Positions 39,799 through 48,817 of a stretch of DNA of 64,000 bases are shown one piece after another; the first letter of the stretch is position 1, and every line of letters begins with the position of its first letter. Location: the NCBI GenBank assembly GCA_016717855.1, contig JADKEV010000019.1, forward strand, positions 1 through 64,000. Reading direction: 5' to 3'. Both the position numbers and the translations under genes were made by a program. Source of the stretch: Betaproteobacteria bacterium. Lineage in GTDB: Bacteria; Pseudomonadota; Gammaproteobacteria; Burkholderiales; Casimicrobiaceae. Below the pieces are notes generated by a model. That model was not told where the DNA came from, did no database searches, and worked only from the letters and a program-made list of their open reading frames with translations.

Positions 39799-40905
39799 AT
39801 GAGCGAGTATCCCGAATGGTCCGCGATCAGCACGTCGACGCGGGTGCGCACCAAGACCTTTCCGCGGCTGCTGGAGGACATGCCGACGTTCCTCGGCGTT
39901 CCCGTCGCGCTGTCGCCTAAGGACCTCGAGGGCGCCGATGTCGTGATCATCGGCGCACCGTTCGCCGCGGGTTGGGGCGACAAGTATTCCGGTGTCGACA
40001 AGAGCCTGTGGCTGGCGGGACCCAAGCGCGTGCGCCAGCAGTCGATCCGCTACACCGGCTACGTGCAGGATTTCGATCTGGACATCTTCGACCACCTTAA
40101 GGTCGTCGACTACGGCGACGCGGCCATCCCGCCCGAGGCGAACTACGTGGCGACGGTCGAAAACATCCTGCGCGCGCAGGCGGCGGTCGAGGTGAAGGTC
40201 AACCAGGCGCTGGACGCCGGCGCGGTCCCCATCGTGATCGGCCAGAATTCGCCGCCCGGCTCCTACGCGATCGCCAAGCCGATCGGCGAGCGGGCGAAGG
40301 GGAATGTCGGGATGATCAGCCTGGACACGCACTGGGATTCGCGGCCGATGGACCACGCGACGGCCGATGCGCGCATCGCGGGCTCGGGCAACTGGAAGTC
40401 CAAGCTCTACGAACTGCACGCCAATTACAAGTGGTCCAACGTGGTCGAGGTCGGCGAGCGCGGGATGCTGGAAGACAAGACCTACGTCCGCCACTTCGTC
40501 AAGGAGGGTGCCAACTTCGTCCCGATGTGGAAGATTCGCGGCAAGTTCGGATTGGACGGCTTGATCGGCCTGCTGTCGAAAGCGTACGAAGGCACCAGCG
40601 ACGTCTACGTGCATTTCGACATGGACGTGCTGGGCGGCGCGGGCCCGGCGCCCGGCGATCTGCTGGGCGAACTGGCCGAGCCGATCGGGATGACCGACTA
40701 CGAAGTCATCCGGATCGCCCATGAAATCGGCCTGCGCGGCCTGACCGGGATGTCGTTCATCTGCATCCCGCCCGGGTCGGCGGTGATCTACCGGACCATC
40801 GTCTACGTGATCACGTACCTGATGGCGGGGCTGGCGATGCGCAAGAAAGCGAACGCCGGCAGAATCGCCCCCTTGAAGCCCGGCGAGGCGGCGCCGTCGC
40901 CGTAG
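39799..40905 (+). CDS. Arginase/agmatinase-fold protein with incomplete canonical metal site
   Basis: The 368-residue protein shows the ureohydrolase fold: GADVVIIGAPFAAGWGDK near the N-terminus, SLDTHWDSRP corresponding to DAHxD (two Asp and one His metal ligands) and VHFDMDVLGGAGPAPGD corresponding to SFDxDxxDPxxAPG. The usual GGDHS motif that gives the first His ligand reads GQNSPPGS, so one Mn ligand is missing. Canonical members hydrolyse arginine, agmatine, guanidinobutyrate, formiminoglutamate or guanidine. This one may bind one metal, use another ligand, or act on a different amidine. It is divergent from the transporter and peptidase genes across a shared promoter region, which suggests joint control. 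Confidence 0.75.
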   Translation: MSEYPEWSAISTSTRVRTKTFPRLLEDMPTFLGVPVALSPKDLEGADVVIIGAPFAAGWGDKYSGVDKSLWLAGPKRVRQQSIRYTGYVQDFDLDIFDHLKVVDYGDAAIPPEANYVATVENILRAQAAVEVKVNQALDAGAVPIVIGQNSPPGSYAIAKPIGERAKGNVGMISLDTHWDSRPMDHATADARIAGSGNWKSKLYELHANYKWSNVVEVGERGMLEDKTYVRHFVKEGANFVPMWKIRGKFGLDGLIGLLSKAYEGTSDVYVHFDMDVLGGAGPAPGDLLGELAEPIGMTDYEVIRIAHEIGLRGLTGMSFICIPPGSAVIYRTIVYVITYLMAGLAMRKKANAGRIAPLKPGEAAPSP

Positions 40906-41048
40906 GTTGGGTGGAGCGCAGCGATACCCATCAAATGGATCAGCCACCGAGGATTCCAGCGCAAGCCATTTGACGGGACTGGGGGGCGGAACACGGGCCG
41001 CTTCGTCGGAGCCGGCTGATGGGTATCGCTGCGCTCCACCCATCCTAC
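40902..41048. repeat. REPIN-like inverted-repeat doublet, copy 5
   Basis: Arms 40902-40932 (GTAGGTTGGGTGGAGCGCAG variant) and 41018-41048 in inverse orientation. Its 85-bp interior is homologous to that of copy 3. It starts inside the stop codon region of the arginase-fold gene. Confidence 0.88.
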
Positions 41049-41167
41049 GAAGCTACGATGCGGGCTCTTGTCGTCTCGACGAGTGTAACCAAGTGGTAGT
41101 CGGGTCAGAGTCGGCACTCTTTTCGCGCACCTGATGGCCGGATCGTGCGCGCGTGTCCCGCCGCGCG

Positions 41168-42427
41168 TCAGATCGATCCGTCGCGCGCGAGGTCGACGCA
41201 CTCTTGCTCGGTCAGCCCGAGCACGTCCCGCAGGATCTCCGCATTGTGCTCGCCCAGCGCCGGGGGAGGCAGGTGGTAGCCGGGCGGCGTCCGCGACATG
41301 CGGATCGGGCTGGCGATGGTGCGCGCGCCGCGCCCGCCGGCCTGTCCCAGGTCCAGCACCATCTGGCGCGCGACCACCTGCGGGTTTGCGAACACCTGCG
41401 CCACGTCGTTGATCGGGCTCGCCGGCACGCCGGCGGCATCGAGCAGCGCCTGGCATTCGGCCATCGTGTGGCGCGCCATCGCAGCGGCAATCAGCGGGCC
41501 GAGGATCTCGGCGTGCAGCAGGCGCGCCTCGTTCCGGGCGAAGCGCGGGTCTTCGGCGACGCCATGCATGTCGAACGCCGCGCACATGCGCCGGAACTGC
41601 TCGTCGTTGCCCACGATCAGCATCAGGTCGCCGTCCCGGCAGCGGAAGTTGTCGCTGGGATACACGGTCGCCAGCCGGTTGCCGGCGCGCTGCGGCACCT
41701 TGCCCGTGGCCAGGTAGTTCATGCCGAGGTTGGTCAGCGCGGCCACCTGCACGTCGAGCAGCGACATGTCGATGTGCTGCCCCCGTCCGGACGCGGCCCG
41801 CTCATGCAGCGCCGCCAGGATCGCGACCGCCGCGTACAGGGCCGTCATCTGGTCCGCGACGGCCAGCCCGGACTTGCGCGGACCGCCGCCGGGCGCGCCG
41901 TCGGGATTGCCGGTGATGCTCATCAGGCCGCCCATGGCCTGGACGATGGTGTCGTAGCCGGGACGGGCCCGGTAGGGGCCGGTCTGGCCGAACCCGGTGA
42001 TCGAGCAGTAGATGAGCCCGGGATTGTCCCGGGCCAGCGTGGCGTACCCGAGGCCATACCGCTCCAGCGTGCCGACCTTGAAGTTCTCGATCAGGACGTC
42101 GGACCGGGCCGCCAGCCGCGCGACCAGCGCGCGCCCGCCGTCCTTCGCGAGGTTGATCGCCACGGACCGCTTGCCCCGGTTACAGGTCCAGAAGTACACC
42201 GATTCGTCGATGGGCGAAGCCGGCGGATCGGCCATGAACGGCGGCGCCCATTCGCGGGAGTCGTCGCCGGCGCCGGGCCGTTCGACCTTGATGACATCGG
42301 CGCCGAGATCGGCCAGAACCTGCGCCGCCAGTGGTCCCGCCAGCACCCGTGACAAGTCCAGCACGCGGATGCCATCCAGCGCGCCGCCCGGCGTGCGCGG
42401 CGCGTCTCTTGGGGGCGCCGCAGTCAT
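41168..42427 (-). CDS. CaiB/BaiF-family CoA-transferase
   Basis: The 419-residue protein is a class III CoA-transferase: GIRVLDLSRVLAGPLAAQ, LGADVIKVERPGAGD, FWTCNRGKRSVAINL, ENFKVGTLERYGLGY, ITGFGQTGPYRARPGYD and the active-site Asp in GLAVADQMTALYA. It moves CoA between carboxylic acids, typically from succinyl- or formyl-CoA. Its ATG overlaps the stop of the crotonase gene (ATGA, 42424-42427), so the pair acts as a unit: activation of an acid to its CoA thioester followed by or after a crotonase step. The substrate cannot be read from sequence. Confidence 0.92.
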   Translation of the reverse strand: MTAAPPRDAPRTPGGALDGIRVLDLSRVLAGPLAAQVLADLGADVIKVERPGAGDDSREWAPPFMADPPASPIDESVYFWTCNRGKRSVAINLAKDGGRALVARLAARSDVLIENFKVGTLERYGLGYATLARDNPGLIYCSITGFGQTGPYRARPGYDTIVQAMGGLMSITGNPDGAPGGGPRKSGLAVADQMTALYAAVAILAALHERAASGRGQHIDMSLLDVQVAALTNLGMNYLATGKVPQRAGNRLATVYPSDNFRCRDGDLMLIVGNDEQFRRMCAAFDMHGVAEDPRFARNEARLLHAEILGPLIAAAMARHTMAECQALLDAAGVPASPINDVAQVFANPQVVARQMVLDLGQAGGRGARTIASPIRMSRTPPGYHLPPPALGEHNAEILRDVLGLTEQECVDLARDGSI

Positions 42428-43197
42428 GCTTTCTTCCACACGGGCTTGCGCTTGGCGACGAAGGCGGCGAGCGCCTCCTGCGAATCGTCCATGCCGAAGA
42501 CCGCGGTAGCCAGGTTCACGGCGCCGGCGACGCCCTGGCGGTAGTCGCCGTCGATGGCCCGGACGAAGGCAGTCTTGCCCAGACGCATGAGTTCGGGCGA
42601 TTTCGTCGCCAGCACCCGGGCGAGCTTGCGGGCCTCGGCCAGGACTTCGCCTCGGGCCGAAGTCCGATTGACCAGGCCGAGGTTTTGCGCTTCGCGCGCG
42701 TCGAATGTCCGGCCGGTGAACAGCAGGTCGAACGCGCGATAGCGGCCGACGATTCGCGGCAGGTGCGTGAAATGGATGGCGGGGAGCAGTCCGACGTCCA
42801 TTTCCGGGTAGCCGAAGGTCGACGTTTCCTCGGCGACGATCAGGTCGCATGAGATGGCGATCGACATGCCGCCGCCGCGCGCCGCCCCGCTGATCGCGGC
42901 GATCGACGGCTTGTCCAGCGCGAACTGCACGTCGCACAGTTGCGCGTAGAGCTTGTTGACGATCGCATGCACCTCCGCCGGCGAACTGGCGAGGAAGGCG
43001 CCCAGGTCCAGCCCCGCGCAGAAGCGTCCCGGAATCGCGCTGCCGATGATGACGGCCCGCACCTGGCGATCCTCGCCCGCACGCCGCAGCGCCGCGAGCA
43101 GCTCGTCCATCAGGGCGCCGGTGATCGTGTTGACGGGCCCGTTGTCGAGCAGGATCTCGGCGACGTTGTCCCGTACTTCGTATTGAATGAGTGGCAT
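42424..43197 (-). CDS. Enoyl-CoA hydratase/isomerase (crotonase) family protein
   Basis: The 257-residue protein has the crotonase fold. Oxyanion-hole segments are SAIPGRFCAGLDLGAF and ISGAARGGGMSIAISCD. Of the two acidic residues of true hydratases, the one in FGYPEMDVGLLPA is kept, while the position of the other (GGGxEL) is Ser (GGGMSI). It may therefore be an isomerase, hydrolase or thioesterase rather than a hydratase. The ATG at 43197 starts MPLIQYEV, with no conserved sequence before it. It is first in the two-gene unit with the CoA-transferase. Confidence 0.87.
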   Translation of the reverse strand: MPLIQYEVRDNVAEILLDNGPVNTITGALMDELLAALRRAGEDRQVRAVIIGSAIPGRFCAGLDLGAFLASSPAEVHAIVNKLYAQLCDVQFALDKPSIAAISGAARGGGMSIAISCDLIVAEETSTFGYPEMDVGLLPAIHFTHLPRIVGRYRAFDLLFTGRTFDAREAQNLGLVNRTSARGEVLAEARKLARVLATKSPELMRLGKTAFVRAIDGDYRQGVAGAVNLATAVFGMDDSQEALAAFVAKRKPVWKKA

Positions 43198-43275
43198 GGC
43201 GGTGTCCGGCGAGTGGGTGCGGCGGGAGCCACCATAGACTCCCTCCGTCTGGATGTTAGGTTGGCGCGCCGCGCA

Positions 43276-43552
43276 AGGCAAGTCCAATGATTTCATCACC
43301 GCGGATTCGAATGAAGCCGCGGCCATCGACAGCGGCGCCGGGCCCGGGCTGGCACCGGACCGGCCAGACGTTCAAGTCCGGCGGTCCCAATCGCGTCTGC
43401 CGTTTCTATGGTTTACCGGAAAAAGGGTGTACAACGGACGTTTCCTGCAGAACGACAGCGACCACTCCTACGTCACCACCGCTGCGTTGTACGCGCAGAT
43501 GACCGCGCAGGGCTAGAGCGGCGAGGGCACCGTCTTCTGCGCCGCGCAGTAG
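43276..43552 (+). pseudogene. Remnant of a DUF5648-like C-terminal module
   Basis: Fragments in two frames match the C-terminal module of the next gene: FITADSNEAAAIDSGAG, then shifted WHRTGQTFKSGGPNRVCRFYG, then back VYNGRFLQNDSDHSYVTT and YAQMTAQG. About 65 residues present in the intact module (from SHFYTIETAEC to the segment before YNGRF) are deleted between RFYG and VYNGRF. A TAG replaces the Trp codon of QGW and the old end SGEGTVFCAAQ follows to TAG 43550-43552. There is no start or signal peptide. Three independent lesions show real decay rather than one sequencing error. Confidence 0.75.
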
Positions 43553-43609
43553 ACTTCGTCGACCGGCTGGGGTTCCGGAAAGCCCCGACCCAGACAACTG
43601 GAGAACATC

Positions 43610-45414
43610 ATGAAGGTATCGCTTTCGTTCCACGCGCCGGTCATCGCGCTCTTTTCGCTGCTGTGTACGATGGACGCAGCCGCGCTGCCGCCGTCCACGC
43701 CGGGTTCGGTCGACACCACGTACGGGACGAACGGGGTGCTGGGGATCGGCGTGCGCAACGGGTACGAAGACGCGTATGCCATCGTGCCGATGCCCGACGG
43801 CAAGTGGCTGGTCGTGGGCAGCTCGCAGTCGGCGGGAGTGCAGGACACTGCCCGCCACCTGCTGCGGTTGGAGCCGGACGGTCGCGTCGACACGAGTTTC
43901 GGCGCGGGTGGCCTGGTGTATCCGGGAGGACCCACGCGGGTCGCCGCGGTGCAGGCTTCGGGCAGGATCATCATTGCAGATCAGTACGACGGCGTCGGCG
44001 GCGTGCTGAAGGATGCCGGGCTGCGGCGCCTGCTACCGGACGGCTCGCCCGATCCGGGTTTCGGCACCGGCGCGGGTGCGACAATTCTGCATACGGCGAC
44101 GCCGGCGTATTCGACCCAGGGCTTCAATGCCATCGACCTCGACACGCAGGGCCGGATCCTCGGCGGGGCCGCCTGCTGCCTAGCGACCTGTCATCGCAGC
44201 ACGGCGAGATCTGGCGTTTCAGCGCCGATGGCGTGCCCGACGGCGGGTTCGGCGACGGTGGCCGTGTGACGCTCGACGATGTCGCCCCCTACCTGCAGGT
44301 CCAACGGGTGCGCGCGCAGCCGGACGGCAAGGTCGTGGTTGCGGCGTGGTGCCAGGCCAGCCGCAGCGCCGGCGCGCGCGCTTGCGTGGTCCGGCTGAAC
44401 AGCAACGGCTCGCGCGATGCGACGTTCGGCGTGGGCGGTGTGCGCGACATCGCGGCGCCGGCCGGCAACGCCTACTACCTGTACGACCTGCGCATCGGTG
44501 GCGACGGAAAGATCTACGCCGCCGGCACGCAATTCTTCAGCTCGCCCCCGCGGGCGATCGTGATGCGTCTTCTCCCGGACGGGACGCTGGACGCAGGCTA
44601 TGGCACGGGCGGCATCGCGGCGCTGGCCTTCACCGGCGAATCCGCTTACGCGTTTTCCGTGCACCCGCTGGCCGACGGCCGGCAGATCGTGTTCGGCTTC
44701 AATCTGGTCAGCAATAGTTCCTCCCGGGCCTATCTCGCGCGGCTTACCGCGGGCGGACAGCCCGACTCCGCATTTGGCGACGGCGGCATCGGCGCTCTCC
44801 CGTCGACGCCGCTCCATTCCTTCAACGCTGGCGTCGTCCTGGCCGACGGCAATCTGCTCGCCATCGGGCAGCGCTACAACACCCCCGGGACTTCGACCGA
44901 CATCGATACCATCCTGGCCCGCTTCGTGGGCGTCGAAATCGCGGGCACCGTCGTCGAGTTCTACAACACGGGCCTGAATCATTACTTCGTCACCGCCGAT
45001 CCGAACGAAGCGGCGGCGATCGACAATGGCGCGGCCGGGCCGGGGTGGGGGCGCACGGGCTTGACCTTCAAGTCGGGCGGCCCCAACCGCGTGCCGCTTC
45101 TACCGCTCGCCCCACCACGAACCGGCGGCCGGCTTGCGGCGCGGACCGAATTCGCACTTCTACACCATCGAGACCGCCGAGTGCGTTGCCGTGAAGCAGG
45201 ACATCGGCTGGCGCTTCGAAAGCTACGATTTCAACGGCTGGCCGGCGGGTGTGGCTGGGTGTCCGGCGGGGACGGTTGCGGTCAAGCGCGCGTACAACGG
45301 GCGGTTCGCGCATAACGATTCGAATCACCGCTACACGACCAGCGACGCGCAGTACAGCCAGATGCTGGCGCAGGGCTGGAGGGTGAGGGCACTGTATTCT
45401 GCGCGGTGCAGTGA
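43610..45414 (+). pseudogene. Exported delta-60 repeat protein with DUF5648-like C-terminus, frameshifted
   Basis: The gene starts with a signal peptide (ALFSLLCTMDAAALP) and has repeats of about 55-60 residues with the core LEPDGRVDTSFGAGG, LLPDGTLDAGYGTGG, LTAGGQPDSAFGDGG, the delta-60 type found in surface proteins. The frame shifts near 44180 (before SSQHGEIWRFSADG) and again near 45093, where comparison with the remnant at 43385 shows loss of two bases in GTGTGC. The third frame carries SHFYTIETAECVAVKQDIGW and YNGRFAHNDSNHRYTT. A further one-base loss near 45380 displaces the end EGTVFCAVQ-stop (TGA 45412-45414). Product was probably a roughly 600-residue exported protein. Whether the lesions are biological is open. 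Confidence 0.7.
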
Positions 45415-45500
45415 AACGGCGAGTCGCGGCGACCAGGCGTGGGGCAGCAACTGGCCGCCCTCGACCAAATCCTTTTCCCTTGTATGGAATTCGAGCCTGA

Positions 45501-45525
45501 CCCCTTTTTCAGAATGAGGAAGGGG
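45501..45525. other. Hairpin within a GAGCCTGACCCC-type repeat
   Basis: CCCCTTTTTC pairs with GAGGAAGGGG (two G-T pairs) around AGAAT. The preceding GAATTCGAGCCTGACCCC resembles a short sequence common near single-strand transposase genes of proteobacteria. It lies in the spacer before the TAXI protein gene. Confidence 0.4.
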
Positions 45526-45604
45526 CAAAGGTCGAGTAGAATCCCCGCACCGGGCTCAGGGCACCAGTCAGTGAAACCGGCACAACATCCTTAGGAGAAT
45601 CGCA

Positions 45605-46561
45605 ATGAGCAAGAGAATTGTCGGGGCAATCGCGGCGCTCGCGTTCGCCTTTTCCGGCGCGGCTGCGGCACAGAGCATTTCGATCGCCACCGGCGGCACC
45701 GGCGGCGTGTACTACCCGCTGGGCGGCGGCCTGGCCAATATCCTGTCCAAGACCGTGCCGGGCATGCAGGCCACCGCCGAAGTCACCGGCGGCTCGGTCG
45801 ACAACCTGAAGCTGATCGCCAGCGGCAAGCCTTACGTGGCCTTCACCATGGCCGATGCCGGCCAGGACGCGCTGCGCGGCGAGGACAAGTTCAAGGGCGC
45901 CAAGGTGCCGCTGAAGACGCTGATGATCCTGTACCCCAACCGGATGCACGTGGTGACGATCGAGGGCACCGGCATCAACAGCATGGCCGACCTGAAGGGC
46001 AAGCGCGTCTCCACCGGCTCGCCCGGCAGCGCGACCGAGGTCATGGGCTTCCGCGTGATCGAGGCGGCGGGGCTGGACAAGGACAAGGACATGAAGCGCG
46101 AGCGGCTCGGCGTCGCCGAGTCGGTGAACGCGATCAAGGACCGGAAGATCGATGCGTTCTTCTGGGTGGGCGGGCTGCCGACCGCGGCGGTGACCGACCT
46201 TGCGAACACGCCGGGCGTGAAGCTCAAGATGATCGATCATGCCGAAGTCGTTGCCGCGATGAACAAGAAGTACGGCCAGCTCTACGTCGAGGACACGATC
46301 CCGAAGGCCACGTATCGCGGCATGGACGTCGACAATCGCCAGGCCACCGTGTGGAACATCCTGGTCTCGCACGAGAACATGAGCGACCAGACCGCGTACA
46401 ACATCGTCAAGACGATCTTCGACAAGCGCGACGACCTGATCGCCGTGCACAAGGAGGCGATGAATTTCAAGCTCGACAGCCAGAAGGCCGCGGCATCGCC
46501 GATCCCCTTCCATCCGGGCGCGGTCAAGTACTTTGCCGAGCGCGGCGTGAAGATCAACTGA
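45605..46561 (+). CDS. TAXI-family TRAP transporter substrate-binding protein
   Basis: The 318-residue periplasmic protein has a signal peptide ending AAAAQ and the family hallmark ISIATGGTGGVYYPLGGGLA, followed by EVTGGSVDNLKLIASGK, DLKGKRVSTGSPGSATEVM and DAFFWVGGLPTAAV. TAXI proteins bind carboxylates such as glutamate or 2-oxo acids and deliver them to a fused TRAP permease, which is the next gene (106 bp downstream). AGGAG precedes ATG 45605. It is complete and well conserved. Confidence 0.94.
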   Translation: MSKRIVGAIAALAFAFSGAAAAQSISIATGGTGGVYYPLGGGLANILSKTVPGMQATAEVTGGSVDNLKLIASGKPYVAFTMADAGQDALRGEDKFKGAKVPLKTLMILYPNRMHVVTIEGTGINSMADLKGKRVSTGSPGSATEVMGFRVIEAAGLDKDKDMKRERLGVAESVNAIKDRKIDAFFWVGGLPTAAVTDLANTPGVKLKMIDHAEVVAAMNKKYGQLYVEDTIPKATYRGMDVDNRQATVWNILVSHENMSDQTAYNIVKTIFDKRDDLIAVHKEAMNFKLDSQKAAASPIPFHPGAVKYFAERGVKIN

Positions 46562-46667
46562 CGCCGGCCGAAGCACAGCGTCGGCCTGCCGCCGACCGGG
46601 GGACTTCGGCCTGTCGTCGACAGGAGCGCCGGCGCGGCCGTGCCGGGATTCGACGCGGAGGGGACAG

Positions 46668-48704
46668 ATGACGAATCACGCAGGGCCTGCGCCGGATGAG
46701 CCGGTCATCGATGTCGCGGCGCTGAAAAAGGCCGAGGAGTTCATCGAGGCCGAAGAAGGCGCGTCCAACAAGCTGCGCGGCTGGCTGGGCGTCTTCGCCT
46801 CCGCGGTCGCGGTCGTGATGTCGGTGTTCCATCTGTACACCGCCTATGCGATCGTCCCGACGCAGTCGTTGCGGCCGATCCACGTGGGCTTCGTCCTGTT
46901 CCTGAGCTACCTGCTGTTCCCGGTCGCGAGACGCTACCGGCACCGCGTCATGTGGTGGGACTGGGCCGCTGCGCTCGCATCGGTGGCGCTGATCGCGTAC
47001 ATGCTCAATGGCGGGGACGACTTCTGGGACCGCAACACCTCGCCCGACAACTGGGACCTGTTCTTCGGCATCGTGCTGATCGGGCTGATCCTCGAGGGCA
47101 TGCGCCGCGCTTCGGGCTGGATCATGCCCGCCGTGGTGGTCTCGTTCATACTCTACGCGTTGTTCGGCGAACAGCTGCCCGGCTCGTGGGCGCATCGCAG
47201 CTACGACGTCGGGCGCCTGGTGGGCCACCTGTACATGACGCTCGAGGGCATCTTCGGCGTCGCCGTCGACGTCTCCTCGTCGCTGATCATCCTGTTCACG
47301 ATCTTCGGCGCGTTCCTGCAGTACTCCGGCGCGGGCAAGTTCTTCATCGACTTCTCCTTTTCCGCGATGGGCGGCAAGTCCACCAGCGCGGGCCGCACCG
47401 TCGTGCTTGCCTCGTTCCTGCTGGGCGGCCCCTCCGGGAGCGGCGTGGCGACCACGGTGACGCTGGGCTCGGTGGCCTACCCGATGCTCGTCAAGGCGGG
47501 CTACGGGCGCGACGCCGCGGGCGGGCTGCTCGCGGCCGGCGGACTTGGCGCGATCATCTCCCCGCCCGTGCTCGGCGCGGCGGCGTTCCTGATCGCCGAG
47601 TTCCTGAAGATCTCGTACCTCGACGTGCTGTTGATGGCGACGATCCCGACGTGCCTCTACTACTTCGCGCTGTTCCTGATGGTCGAGATCGACGCGCGCA
47701 AGTTCGGCATGCACGAAGTGAAGTTCGAGCGCGTGGAGTCGCTGTGGAGCCTGACCAAACAGTACTGGTTCCACTTCCTGTCGCTGGTGTCGATCGTCGT
47801 GTTCATGCTGATGGGCTACTCGCCGGTGATGTCGGTGTTCTGGGCGACGGTGGCGTCGTTCCTGACCAGCTTCCTGCATCGCGACGCGGCGCTGTTTTCG
47901 TACGACTTGTTCCGCGGGCGCGGCCCGATCGCGAAGCAGATATTCCAGTCGAAGTTCTTCCAGGCACTCGAGGCCGGCTCCACCGGCGTGCTCAATGTCG
48001 CGATGACCTGCGCCGGCGCGGGCATCATCGTCGGCGTCGTGACATTGACCGGGCTGGGCCTGAAGTTCAGCTCGATCATCATCGAGTACGCGGCCGGCTC
48101 GCTGATGCTGACCGCGATCTACACCTCGCTCATCGTCTGGATCGTCGGCCTCGCGGTGCCGGTGACGGCGTCCTACATCATCTGCGCGGTGATCGCCGCG
48201 CCCGCGCTGATCAAGCTGGGCGTCCCCGACTTCGCCGCGCACATGTTCATCTTCTACTACGCGGTGCTGTCCGAAGTCTCGCCGCCGACCGCGCTCTCGC
48301 CGTTCGCGGCCGCGGCGATCACCGGCGGCGATCCGTACAAGACGACGCTGCATTCGTGGAAGTACACGCTGCCCGCGTTCGTCGTGCCGTTCGTGTTCGT
48401 GCTCGATCCCGGCGGGCTGGGCCTGCTGCTCACGGGCTCCATCAAGACCCTCGGCACCGCGAACTGGGGATCGGTTGCGCTCGTGAGCGTCACCGCCGCG
48501 CTCGGTATCGCCGCGCTCGCGGGGGGCGTGCAGGGCTGGCTGCTCAAACGCACGACGCGCATCGAGCAGTGGATGCTGATCGCCGCCGGGCTGGCGCTGG
48601 TCTATCCCAGGACCGTCTCCGACGCGATCGGCGTGGCGCTGCTGGCGGTCGTGGTCATCCTGCAGGTGCTGCGCAAGGAGCCAGGCGCGGCCAGCACCCA
48701 GTAG
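46668..48704 (+). CDS. TRAP transporter fused permease (DctQM-type)
   Basis: The 678-residue membrane protein begins with a soluble coiled-coil-like stretch (AALKKAEEFIEAEEGASN), then four helices corresponding to the small DctQ unit and about twelve corresponding to DctM. Conserved parts include YMTLEGIFGVAVDVSSS, the ion/substrate hairpin AGRTVVLASFLLGGPSGSGVATTVTLGS, GGLLAAGGLGAIISPPVLGAAAF and the second hairpin SEVSPPTALSPFAAAAITGG. It imports the solute captured by the TAXI protein, driven by a Na or proton gradient. RBS GGAGGGG precedes the ATG. Confidence 0.94.
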   Translation: MTNHAGPAPDEPVIDVAALKKAEEFIEAEEGASNKLRGWLGVFASAVAVVMSVFHLYTAYAIVPTQSLRPIHVGFVLFLSYLLFPVARRYRHRVMWWDWAAALASVALIAYMLNGGDDFWDRNTSPDNWDLFFGIVLIGLILEGMRRASGWIMPAVVVSFILYALFGEQLPGSWAHRSYDVGRLVGHLYMTLEGIFGVAVDVSSSLIILFTIFGAFLQYSGAGKFFIDFSFSAMGGKSTSAGRTVVLASFLLGGPSGSGVATTVTLGSVAYPMLVKAGYGRDAAGGLLAAGGLGAIISPPVLGAAAFLIAEFLKISYLDVLLMATIPTCLYYFALFLMVEIDARKFGMHEVKFERVESLWSLTKQYWFHFLSLVSIVVFMLMGYSPVMSVFWATVASFLTSFLHRDAALFSYDLFRGRGPIAKQIFQSKFFQALEAGSTGVLNVAMTCAGAGIIVGVVTLTGLGLKFSSIIIEYAAGSLMLTAIYTSLIVWIVGLAVPVTASYIICAVIAAPALIKLGVPDFAAHMFIFYYAVLSEVSPPTALSPFAAAAITGGDPYKTTLHSWKYTLPAFVVPFVFVLDPGGLGLLLTGSIKTLGTANWGSVALVSVTAALGIAALAGGVQGWLLKRTTRIEQWMLIAAGLALVYPRTVSDAIGVALLAVVVILQVLRKEPGAASTQ

Positions 48705-48817
48705 CCAGGAGTTGACTGGATGCCCCGTAGGCGAATGCGCGGTTGACTGGGTTGCAACGCCCGACGATACTCGCGCTCGTGCAGTCGAAACCCCCACTCC
48801 TCTGTCGCGTGGCGCCG

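Noticed and set aside
39799..40905. Straight annotation as agmatinase (speB).
   Set aside because: One metal-binding His motif is missing and no polyamine genes are near, so a specific name is not justified.
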